In this document: positions 36,292-43,534 of the stretch, piece after piece | Numbering within the stretch: the stretch's first letter is position 1 | Layout: the number at the start of each line of letters is the position of its first letter | Assembly (NCBI RefSeq): GCF_000227725.2 | Contig: NZ_MU255056.1 | Coordinates: forward strand, 257,970 to 305,987 | Reading direction: 5' to 3' | DNA: 48,018 bases | DNA from: Thiorhodospira sibirica ATCC 700588 | Lineage (GTDB): Bacteria; Pseudomonadota; Gammaproteobacteria; Ectothiorhodospirales; Ectothiorhodospiraceae | Notes under the pieces: model-generated | Database searches by the model: none | Seen by the model: the letters and a program-made list of their open reading frames with translations, nothing else | Told to the model about the DNA's origin: nothing | Made by a program: the position numbers and the translations under genes

Positions 36292-36984
36292 TTAGTTATT
36301 TCCCGCCGGCACAATCGCCCAGTGTTCGGCGCTGCGGACATCGCGCAGACGGTATTCGTAGGCGACGGTGCCGCCATAGGCGACTTGCTGCAGGTAGAGG
36401 CTGTTGCTGCTGATGGCAATGAGGTTGCCTTCACGGCGGGCCCCGTCGTGCAGGGTGAGGCGGATGCGTTGACCGATCAGGGCGTTTAGCTGACTCAGCG
36501 CGACGTTCTGATAGGCACGGCGCACCTGGGTTTGCTCAATCATTTGAAAGCTGTCCAGCGGCGGCAGCGGTTCGACGCGGGTGTTGGGGTTATAGGTGAT
36601 GATTTCCAGCGGCCCGCCGATTTCTTGTTCGATCTGGCGAATCAGGGCCTCATTGGATACCGGCACATCCCAGGGACGGCGTACCGGCACATCCAGCTCT
36701 ACGCCAGCAAAGCCCAGTTGCTCAAGATGGCGCTCCAATACCCGATCACCGCCGCCATAAATGGCCCCGGCCAGAACCAGAAGACCCAGCAGGGAGATGG
36801 CAAAGCCCATGCGTGCCTCGCGCCAGTAAAACAGGACAAAGAGCAGTGAAAGGCCGGGGATCAGGGTGATCAGGCCCCATAAAAATTCCCGTCTAAACCC
36901 TGCCTTTACCACCAGCAGATAGCCCACCAGAATTAAGCCAAAAGCTACGATCAGGGCAATTTCAGTCACATTCATCATGGTCAA
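36292..36984 (-). CDS. membrane protein with Sm-like C-terminal domain, function unknown
   Basis: The 230 residues contain three hydrophobic segments (about 6-27, 35-52 and 60-78) and a soluble C-terminal part. The last 60 residues (LIGQRIRLTLHDGARREGNL, SSNSLYLQQVAYGG) have the look of an Sm/LSm-like small barrel, with the run of a Sm1-type strand pattern. I do not recognise the family. It lies 20 nt downstream of the rfbD homologue and upstream of the hydrolase on the same strand, so the three may be one transcript. Confidence 0.75.
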   Translation of the reverse strand: MTMMNVTEIALIVAFGLILVGYLLVVKAGFRREFLWGLITLIPGLSLLFVLFYWREARMGFAISLLGLLVLAGAIYGGGDRVLERHLEQLGFAGVELDVPVRRPWDVPVSNEALIRQIEQEIGGPLEIITYNPNTRVEPLPPLDSFQMIEQTQVRRAYQNVALSQLNALIGQRIRLTLHDGARREGNLIAISSNSLYLQQVAYGGTVAYEYRLRDVRSAEHWAIVPAGNN

Positions 36985-37004
36985 GCGTCTCAGGCAATGA
37001 AAAG

Positions 37005-37892
37005 TTAAACAGGCGCTTTGGGGGGCGCAGTGATGGCTTGTAACACGGCGTGCAGGCTGTCACGCCAATGGGGCGCAATCAGGCCGGTGGCCTCCCACAG
37101 ACTGCTTTTATCCAGCAGCGCACAGGCCGGACGCCGTGCCGGGGTGGGATATTGCGCGGTGCTGATCGGCACAATCGACACCGCTCGCTGCACCAGACCC
37201 TGCGCCTGGGCCAGGCTATAAATTGCCTGGGCAAAATCATACCAGCTGGCGACTCCGGCATCCGTGCAATGATGCAGCCCGCCGAGCCCCTGCTCCACTG
37301 CTCGCCAGATAAAGCGGCTCAAGGTGGGGGTGGCAGTAGGTGTGCCAATCTGATCGGCAACCACCGAGATGCGGTCGCGTTCGCGCATCAGGCGCAGCAG
37401 GGTGTGTAAAAAATTCTGTCCCGTCGTCCCATAAACCCAGGCGGTGCGCACAATCAGCGCCTCGCTGCCAAGCACTGCCTGTACCTTGCGCTCGCCAGCC
37501 AGTTTGCTGTGTCCATACTGATTGATAGGCGCGGTGGCATCGTCCGGGCGATAGGGCCTGGGGCTTTGCCCATCAAAAACATAGTCGGTAGACAGGTGCA
37601 ACATCCGTGCACCGATACGCGCCGCTGCCTGGGCCAGATGGCCGGGGGCCTCGGCGTTGACGGCAAAGGCCGCTGCGGTTTCGCTTTCAGCGCGATCCAC
37701 GGCGGTATAGGCCGCTGCGTTAATCACCCAGGCAGGGCGGTGATGTTGCAGGCACTGTTGCACCTGGACAGCATCCGTAATATCGAGCTGCGCGCGGTTG
37801 AACGCGATCAAACGGACGTGGGCGGGCTGATCGGTGATGAGTTGTTGCGCGAATTGACCGTGCGCCCCGGTGACAATGACAGTGGTTGACAT
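37005..37892 (-). CDS. rfbD: dTDP-4-dehydrorhamnose reductase
   Basis: The 295-residue short-chain dehydrogenase has NADPH-binding VTGAHGQFAQQL, INAAAYTAVDRAE, catalytic LSTDYVFDGQSP and YGHSKLAGE. It makes dTDP-L-rhamnose in the last step of the rmlBDAC pathway. The other rml genes are absent from the window, so rhamnose synthesis is completed by genes elsewhere. Confidence 0.93.
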   Translation of the reverse strand: MSTTVIVTGAHGQFAQQLITDQPAHVRLIAFNRAQLDITDAVQVQQCLQHHRPAWVINAAAYTAVDRAESETAAAFAVNAEAPGHLAQAAARIGARMLHLSTDYVFDGQSPRPYRPDDATAPINQYGHSKLAGERKVQAVLGSEALIVRTAWVYGTTGQNFLHTLLRLMRERDRISVVADQIGTPTATPTLSRFIWRAVEQGLGGLHHCTDAGVASWYDFAQAIYSLAQAQGLVQRAVSIVPISTAQYPTPARRPACALLDKSSLWEATGLIAPHWRDSLHAVLQAITAPPKAPV

Positions 37893-37943
37893 GGTTACAG
37901 CATTCCGGATTAGGCAGCAGTTTTCTTTTTGCCGCTCATAAAT

Positions 37944-38050
37944 ACCTCAGATAATCACGAAAATCTGTGACAATCTTTGGCATGTTCACGCCGTCAGCAC
38001 CCGCGCGGGCGAACCCGTCTTACCTGACTCTTGCGTGCGTTTAACGTCCG
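37944..38050 (-). ncRNA. predicted omega-RNA (right-end RNA) of the TnpB element
   Basis: In TnpB systems the guide scaffold is transcribed from the 3' end of tnpB and the following right end. This stretch overlaps the last codons (DVKRTQESGKTGSPARV) and the downstream end, includes the hairpin CGGGTTCGCCCG, and is matched by a second copy at 47201-47300 that has no tnpB. Conservation beyond the stop codon supports an RNA role. Exact ends cannot be set by eye. Confidence 0.5.
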
Positions 38051-39149
38051 GCCTGAGCGCGTCCAGACGATCCAGACCATAACGGTCTAAATTTTTTGCG
38101 GCATTGAGATCACGATCCATCACATGCCCACAGTCACACGCCATTGTGCGCTGATTCAGTGGCATGTCATGGATTTTCCCGCAGGCGTGACAGGTCTTTG
38201 AAGACGGATAGAACCGATTCGCAAAGATCACGGTCACGCCGCGCCACGCCGCTTTGTACTCGATGTGTCGTCGCAATTCGCCAAAGCCAGCATCGGCAAT
38301 AGCGCGGGCAAGACAATGGTTTTTGATCATCCCGGAGACATTCAGGTCTTCCAGGGTAATGACCTGATAGGTGCGGGTCAGCTTATCGGAAAGCTCATGT
38401 AAAACGGCCTTACGTTGATGGCTGATCCGCTGGTGCAGTCGTGCAACGGAGCGCTTGGCTTTCGCGCTCCGACGACTGCCTTTCACTTTGCGCGACAGCT
38501 TCCGTTGCCGCCGCTTCAGATATTTGAGATGTTTCTTGAGGCGCTGATTGGCGGGGATGACTTCGCCGGTGCTTAATGTCGCTAAATCCTTGATGCCCAG
38601 ATCAACACCGACTGAAGCTTGTTCGGGTGCGTGTGGGTTGTATTCGTCAGTGTCTACCAGGATGGAAGCATAGAACCGCCCTGCCCGCTTGCTGATCGTG
38701 ACCTGTTTGGTCTGCCCGGTAAAGCGTAAACCTTGGCGCATCTTGATGCGGGTCTTGAGCTTTTCAATGCGCAGTGTGCGCCCGTCTACGTCGCACTTGG
38801 TTGACTCGCGCAGGGCAAAGGAGTCATGGAGGTCTTTTTTCTTGAAGCGGGGATAGCCTGGCTTGTTGGCCTTGGCTTTCACGCGCCGAAAGAAATGCTT
38901 GAATGCGTTGTCAAGATCATCAATCGCGTTGCGCGTTACCCGGCTGGACACTTTCGCATACCACGAAAATTGAACGCGCAATACCTGGATATAATACGGA
39001 TACGCTGCGGCTTTTGACCATTTTACGCCGTCCTGACTGAAATAATGCAGCAGTTGGTTGTCGCAGTGCCGACGCGATCCACAGGCCCGATTGAGATAAT
39101 CGGCTTGCTCAGGGGTTGGGCGCAGTTCAATCTTGTTTGCGATGAGCAT
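37986..39149 (-). CDS. tnpB: RNA-guided endonuclease TnpB
   Basis: The 387 residues have the full TnpB layout: N-terminal recognition part (KIELRPTPEQADYLNRACGS), OrfB_IS605 core and RuvC nuclease. The RuvC triad is intact: Asp183 in GVDLGIKDLATLS, Glu267 in ITLEDLNVSGM and Asp347 in MDRDLNAAKNL. The zinc ribbon has Cys320, Cys323, Cys338 and Cys340. TnpB cuts DNA guided by an RNA from the element's right end, which keeps the element in place after transposition. No TnpA is nearby. The cysteine/basic N terminus and start fit family members of 370-410 residues. Confidence 0.95.
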   Translation of the reverse strand: MLIANKIELRPTPEQADYLNRACGSRRHCDNQLLHYFSQDGVKWSKAAAYPYYIQVLRVQFSWYAKVSSRVTRNAIDDLDNAFKHFFRRVKAKANKPGYPRFKKKDLHDSFALRESTKCDVDGRTLRIEKLKTRIKMRQGLRFTGQTKQVTISKRAGRFYASILVDTDEYNPHAPEQASVGVDLGIKDLATLSTGEVIPANQRLKKHLKYLKRRQRKLSRKVKGSRRSAKAKRSVARLHQRISHQRKAVLHELSDKLTRTYQVITLEDLNVSGMIKNHCLARAIADAGFGELRRHIEYKAAWRGVTVIFANRFYPSSKTCHACGKIHDMPLNQRTMACDCGHVMDRDLNAAKNLDRYGLDRLDALRPDVKRTQESGKTGSPARVLTA

Positions 39150-39240
39150 TATTGAGTCCGAGGTCTTCTGCGATTATCTTAACTAATCGCTTTTCCATTA
39201 TCGTAGATTATCAGAGGTAATCAAAGATTGTAAGCGTCAG

Positions 39241-40329
39241 TTAAAAACCCAGGGCGGTGATTTCCTGCCCCAGACGGTGCAGGGCAACCGTGCGGGTGAC
39301 GGCATTGAGTTTGATGGCCTCACGCGGCATACCGTAGACCACACAGCTGGCCTCATCCTGCGCCAGGGTGAGCGCGCCGGCATCGTGCATGGCCTTCAGG
39401 CCGCGTGCGCCATCATCGCCCATGCCGGTCATGATGATGCCTAGCGCATTGCTACCGGCACAGCGCGCTACCGAGCGAAACAGCACATCCACCGAGGGCT
39501 TGTGGCGGTTAACCTGCGGACCATCTTCCACGCTCACGCGATACTGGGCCCCGCTGCGTTTGAGCAAGAGATGCCGTCCGCCGGGGGCAATCAGCGCCAG
39601 CCCCGGCAAGACGCGATCACCCTCACGCGCTTCCCGCACCTCAATGATACACCGGCTATTCAGGCGCATGGCGAAAGCGCGGGTGAATTTTTCCGGCATG
39701 TGCTGCACGATCACCATCCCCGGAACATCCTGCGCCAGACTACTGAGCAGGATTTCCAGGGCCTGGGTGCCGCCGGTGGAGGTGCCGATGGCGACGACCT
39801 TGTCGGTGGTTTCCAGGCTCATCGGGGCGCTGGCCTGCAGCGCTGCCTCCGTGCCCTGTGGAGCAATCTGTTCTTCCTGTGGCAATAATAAGAGGCGCGG
39901 CCGGGCACAGGCGGCGGCCCGCACAGCGCCAATGAGCTGCTCGCCGCGATCCAGTAAAAACTGCTTCAGCCCTAATTGGGGCTTGGTGATGATCTCCACT
40001 GCCCCCAGGGCCAGCGCCTGCATCCCGCTGTCGGCGCTTTTTTCGGTTAACGAGGAGCAGATGACCACCGGGGTGGGGTGTTCTGCCATCAGTTTTTTTA
40101 AGAAGCTGATGCCATCCATACGCGGCATTTCCACATCCAGCACAATCACATCGGGCCAGTTGCGCTGCATTTTTTCCAGCGCAAACAGCGGATCTGCGGC
40201 GGTGCCGATGACTTCGATATCCGGGGCCTGCGTCAAAATTCTCGACAGCACCTGACGCACTGTGGCGGAATCATCCACGACCATCACGCGAATTTTGGGT
40301 TTCATGCCGTGGGCCCGCATATCGGGCAT
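39241..40329 (-). CDS. cheB: chemotaxis protein-glutamate methylesterase CheB
   Basis: The 362 residues have an N-terminal receiver (about 12-130; [35 protein letters not shown]) and a methylesterase domain with Ser in [12 protein letters not shown], His in [14 protein letters not shown] and Asp in [12 protein letters not shown]. It removes methyl groups from, and deamidates, chemoreceptors. An ATG at 40305 ([12 protein letters not shown]) is an equally good start. Its end lies directly beside the TnpB element. Confidence 0.96.
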   Translation of the reverse strand: MPDMRAHGMKPKIRVMVVDDSATVRQVLSRILTQAPDIEVIGTAADPLFALEKMQRNWPDVIVLDVEMPRMDGISFLKKLMAEHPTPVVICSSLTEKSADSGMQALALGAVEIITKPQLGLKQFLLDRGEQLIGAVRAAACARPRLLLLPQEEQIAPQGTEAALQASAPMSLETTDKVVAIGTSTGGTQALEILLSSLAQDVPGMVIVQHMPEKFTRAFAMRLNSRCIIEVREAREGDRVLPGLALIAPGGRHLLLKRSGAQYRVSVEDGPQVNRHKPSVDVLFRSVARCAGSNALGIIMTGMGDDGARGLKAMHDAGALTLAQDEASCVVYGMPREAIKLNAVTRTVALHRLGQEITALGF

Positions 40330-40374
40330 GACAAAGCGGCAAACGGCGCGGCGTGATCGCGAGACACTACCTTG

Positions 40375-40881
40375 CTACAAGGGGGTATGTTTAATCCAGA
40401 CATGGCCTGTATCGATCTCAAAAATCACTTGCCGATGTCCAAAGCCACCGACATGCTCGGCCCGGATGGGCAGCTGATAGTGTGCCAGCAAGGCGCGTGC
40501 AACCTCGATATTGCGCAGCTGCAAAGGATGCAGCGGCTTTCCCGGCGGGATGTGGGCAGGCGAGAGCATACAACCGCCGCCAAACAGTTTGGCCTCGGTC
40601 ACTGCCGGATCAAAGGCCCCCTGGTGTCTCAATGCATCCACCAGCAAGTGCATGGCGTCCTCGGCATAGCGCGCATCCAGCGGTTCGTTGATGCGACGCC
40701 CAAGGTCTTGGGGGTGGCGCGCCAGCAGATAGTGACACATGCCGCCAATACGTTGCCCAGGATGCCACAGGGTAATGGCGATACACGAACCCAGCAGGGT
40801 GCGAATCCGCGTATTCCCTTGTGCCGTTTGAATGGCGCCAGGGGACAGATAAAGCGCGAGGTGTTCGGAATCAACGGGCAT
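40375..40881 (-). CDS. cheD: chemoreceptor glutamine deamidase CheD
   Basis: The 168 residues carry the CheD active site: Cys in TLLGSCIAITLW and His in GMCHYLLARH, plus the family KLFGGGCML motif. It deamidates glutamines of chemoreceptors. The start overlaps the cheR stop (ATGA). Confidence 0.94.
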   Translation of the reverse strand: MPVDSEHLALYLSPGAIQTAQGNTRIRTLLGSCIAITLWHPGQRIGGMCHYLLARHPQDLGRRINEPLDARYAEDAMHLLVDALRHQGAFDPAVTEAKLFGGGCMLSPAHIPPGKPLHPLQLRNIEVARALLAHYQLPIRAEHVGGFGHRQVIFEIDTGHVWIKHTPL

Positions 40882-41696
40882 CAGGTGGCGATTTTGCGAT
40901 AGACCGAGGGCGTGTGCATCACCAGGCTATGCTGCAGGCCATTGAGGGTCTCTGCCTGACCGATAAACAACCATCCGTTGTCTTTAAGTTTTTGGCTCAG
41001 GCGTGCCACTACCGCCTGCTTCGTGCTTTTATCAAAATAAATCATCACATTGCGCAAAAAGATCAGATCAAACATCCCCACTGCGGGCAGCTCGGCATTA
41101 AGATTCACCTGTGCAAAGCTGACCCGTGCCTGCAAGCGTGCGTCGATTAAAAACTGTCCGCGATACGCCCCGGTACCCTTCAGACACCAGGCGTGCAGAT
41201 AGGCTTGCGGAATTTCTGCCGCGCAGTTCATATCATAAAGGCCGGTGCGGGCTTTTTGCAAAACACGCAGACTGATATCCGAGGCGAAAATCTCCCACGG
41301 CTGCTCTCCCAGACAGGCCGCACAGACGATGGCAAGGCTGTAGGCCTCCTCCCCCGAAGAAGAGGCTGCACTCCAGATGCGCAGGGGGGCGCGTCGTGCC
41401 GGGTTGTTTTTGTAGGCGGGTAAAATCTGCTCTTGCAGCAGGCGAAAATGCAAGGGTTCCCGAAAAAAGCGGGTTTCGTTGGTGGTTAATAAATCAATCG
41501 CCCGTTGAAACTCCTGGCGATCATGGGCGAGGATGCGGTAATAATCGCGGTAACTGCTGATCTGATAATGGCTGAGGCGCTTGGCCAGACGACCCGCGAC
41601 CAGGGGTTTTTTGGCCACAGACAAACTGATGCCCGCTTGCTTGAGCATCAGTGTCTGGAACAGATGAAACTCTGCGTCACTGAGTAAAATAGCCAA
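40881..41696 (-). CDS. cheR: chemotaxis protein methyltransferase CheR
   Basis: The 271 residues have the CheR_N helical domain (about 1-60) and the SAM methyltransferase domain with IWSAASSSGEEAYSLAI, FASDISLRVLQKAR and FDLIFLRNVMIYFD. It methylates chemoreceptor glutamates. It leads the cheR-cheD-cheB run; no cheA, cheW or receptor gene is in the window. Confidence 0.96.
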   Translation of the reverse strand: MAILLSDAEFHLFQTLMLKQAGISLSVAKKPLVAGRLAKRLSHYQISSYRDYYRILAHDRQEFQRAIDLLTTNETRFFREPLHFRLLQEQILPAYKNNPARRAPLRIWSAASSSGEEAYSLAIVCAACLGEQPWEIFASDISLRVLQKARTGLYDMNCAAEIPQAYLHAWCLKGTGAYRGQFLIDARLQARVSFAQVNLNAELPAVGMFDLIFLRNVMIYFDKSTKQAVVARLSQKLKDNGWLFIGQAETLNGLQHSLVMHTPSVYRKIAT

Positions 41697-41705
41697 CCTC
41701 TAACG

Positions 41706-42512
41706 TTAATCAAATAAGGCCCGCTGGGTGCTTTGATCCCAGGCTCCCGTACCCAGACGCCGGGACTCCCTGAATTGGCGCAGGGCCTCACGCGAACGCG
41801 GCCCCCAGATACCATCAATACGGGCGCGATAAAAACCCAGTTCCGCCAGACGTGCCTGTACGGCCTTGGCATCCTCGGGGTTGCGCAGATTCAGCAAAGG
41901 TGCCGGGTCCGGGACGCTGGCCAAGGCCAGACCCTGTGACGAGGTGGCACTGTAGCGGCTTTCCTGCCAGGCCAGATTGAGCAGATTGGGGGTCAGATAC
42001 ATGCTGAATTCATGCGCCGCCAGCATGGCATTATCCTCGCGACTGAGCAGACGCATCGAGACAATCGCCTGATTATTGACCACGCTATACATGCCCACCA
42101 GCACCGCCTGCGCTTCGGGATAGGTGCGCACATCGCGCAATTCGCGAGACAGCGCCAATTCTCCCACCCCCTCCTGAATCACCAAAGGCCCGCTGCGCAG
42201 CTTGGGATCTACCAAACGGTAGCCATGCTGGGCCATGCGCGAGGCCACCTGTTCGCCAATCAGGCGCCCCAGGGTGCTGGAAACACTGAGCCGGTCAATA
42301 TCTACAAAACTGGTAAACAGAATTGGGCGCACCCGATCCACCGGATGAATCAGATTGCGCTCCAGCCGGTCTGTGGCGGTATAAACCACGCTCTCCAGCG
42401 AGTGATAGCGCATATCATAGCTGCCATGATAGGGCTTGTTGAAGGCCTGCGCCTGCAGGGCAAAGCCCATGAAAAGCAGCACGGTCATCAGCTGAGCAAT
42501 GCGGTATGTCAT
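41706..42512 (-). CDS. FlgO-family outer membrane protein with peptidoglycan-binding tail
   Basis: The 268-residue exported protein has a signal peptide (about 1-23, ending LQAQAF) and a FlgO domain (about 60-165; ILFTSFVDIDRLSVSSTLGR, RDVRTYPEAQAVLVGMYSVV). The C-terminal 60 residues form a PG_binding_1 domain (AVQARLAELGFYRARIDG, WGPRSREALRQFR). FlgO-type proteins support flagella or outer-membrane stability in Vibrio; fusion to a peptidoglycan-binding domain is not usual for FlgO. It lies 9 nt after the lipoprotein gene and 9 nt before cheR on the same strand, so it may be co-transcribed with the che genes. Confidence 0.85.
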   Translation of the reverse strand: MTYRIAQLMTVLLFMGFALQAQAFNKPYHGSYDMRYHSLESVVYTATDRLERNLIHPVDRVRPILFTSFVDIDRLSVSSTLGRLIGEQVASRMAQHGYRLVDPKLRSGPLVIQEGVGELALSRELRDVRTYPEAQAVLVGMYSVVNNQAIVSMRLLSREDNAMLAAHEFSMYLTPNLLNLAWQESRYSATSSQGLALASVPDPAPLLNLRNPEDAKAVQARLAELGFYRARIDGIWGPRSREALRQFRESRRLGTGAWDQSTQRALFD

Positions 42513-42521
42513 GACATCCTC

Positions 42522-43271
42522 CTAGCGATCCGTCAGTTGATAGATAACCGAGCGCGGCGGCTCCGGCGTCAAGGCATGTTGATAATGCCAGGCGTCGGTC
42601 TCATTGACATAATAAATGGCGGCATCGCGCATGATGTAGTCCTCGCCATACATCAAGGTAGAGGTCACCATGATCTCGGTACTGGGCAGACGGAAACTAT
42701 ACCAGCTAGGCTGGTGCATCTCATGCCAGGGACCATGCACGCCATCATACCAATAATGATGATACACCCCATCTGGCCCATACAGACGCCGACGCCCATC
42801 GGCCCAGGCCCACGGCCGCCCATCCTGATAAAGCGGAAAACCGGTGCGATAAACATACACATCCGGGGCCAGACGCATATACACCCGATCCCGCACATGC
42901 ATGATTCGCTCGCTGTGGCGCACCGCCTCCAGATCAAAGCTTAACACCACCGCCTCCGTGGGCCGGTTGGTCACAATCATATTGCGCTTGACCAGATGCG
43001 TCACCAGCAGCGACTGAAAAGCCCGCTCAAACGGCGTCGTCCCGGAAGGTGCGACATAAATCGGCCACTGTTGCGCCACCAGACGCCCGGCCAAGGTGGT
43101 TTCAACCTTAGCCGCGACATCCTCAGCCAGCACCTCCCAATGATGCATGGCCTGCATTCGCTGCTGCGTGGTCAAAGGATAAGCATCGGGAACGGGGGCC
43201 TGTGCGATTTGCGCACAGCCGCTGATAAGCAACATCGCCACCAGCGAAAGCCCAAGGATAATCCTGGACAT
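42522..43271 (-). CDS. lipoprotein, FlgO-linked, function unknown
   Basis: About 249 residues from the ATG preceded by GGAG. The signal peptide ends in a lipobox (LLISGCAQ; cysteine near 18). The rest is rich in Tyr and Trp (YHHYWYDGVHGPWHEMHQPS) and has no family I can name. It is probably an outer-membrane lipoprotein working with the FlgO-like protein behind it, comparable to flgO-flgP pairs, but it is not recognisably FlgP. A candidate sigma-54 promoter is 84 nt upstream of the start. A longer frame to 43334 is unlikely. Confidence 0.75.
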   Translation of the reverse strand: MSRIILGLSLVAMLLISGCAQIAQAPVPDAYPLTTQQRMQAMHHWEVLAEDVAAKVETTLAGRLVAQQWPIYVAPSGTTPFERAFQSLLVTHLVKRNMIVTNRPTEAVVLSFDLEAVRHSERIMHVRDRVYMRLAPDVYVYRTGFPLYQDGRPWAWADGRRRLYGPDGVYHHYWYDGVHGPWHEMHQPSWYSFRLPSTEIMVTSTLMYGEDYIMRDAAIYYVNETDAWHYQHALTPEPPRSVIYQLTDR

Positions 43272-43534
43272 GAGGTTAATCTCCACAGATAAAAAGAAAA
43301 GCCGATGACACACGGCCCGGCATAACATGGCCACGTCTCGTTACCTGTGCTAAATGCAAAAGCAATGCCTAAACGCAAAGCGCCTAAATCGCCTTCAAAA
43401 CCAGTGGATTAAAAAATTCCTCACGCCGCTTTATAAAAACAGAGGCATTTTTTGCCGCCCTTGCGTTGGAATGGCTGTTTTCACCACAGACGGCCTGTTG
43501 CGTTGAGCGCTAACAGCGGCTGGGATGATTATCA
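43272..43534. other. intergenic region upstream of the lipoprotein gene
   Basis: This gap lies between two minus-strand genes. It holds the candidate sigma-54 promoter listed separately and A/T-rich stretches around 43410-43450. No gene is supported. Confidence 0.5.
43355..43370 (-). promoter_or_regulatory. candidate sigma-54 (-24/-12) promoter
   Basis: On the minus strand AGGCATTGCTTTTGCA fits the TGGCAC-N5-TTGC pattern: the GG and GC are 10 nt apart and 9 of the 11 fixed positions agree or nearly so. It would give a leader of about 70 nt before the lipoprotein ATG. FlgO/FlgP-type genes are often under the sigma-54/FlrC flagellar cascade, which suits this call. Confidence 0.45.

Larger units (their letters stand above)
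37944..39219 (-). mobile_element. TnpB element with inverted-repeat ends, no TnpA
   Basis: A single tnpB gene is bounded by near-inverse ends: ACCTCAGATAATC-ACGAAAAT from 37944 (plus strand) and ACCTCTGATAATCTACGATAAT read from 39219 (minus strand), about 19 of 22 positions equal with one gap. A further 10-bp inverted pair, ACAATCTTTG (37970-37979) and CAAAGATTGT (39222-39231), lies inside the left and outside the right end. It sits between rfbD and cheB. IS605 and IS607 elements usually lack such ends; they may mark element borders or a folded RNA. Confidence 0.55.

Noticed and set aside
37986-39149. Cas12-type CRISPR effector
   Set aside because: The length, zinc ribbon and RuvC arrangement are those of TnpB, and no CRISPR repeats or cas1/cas2 are in the window.
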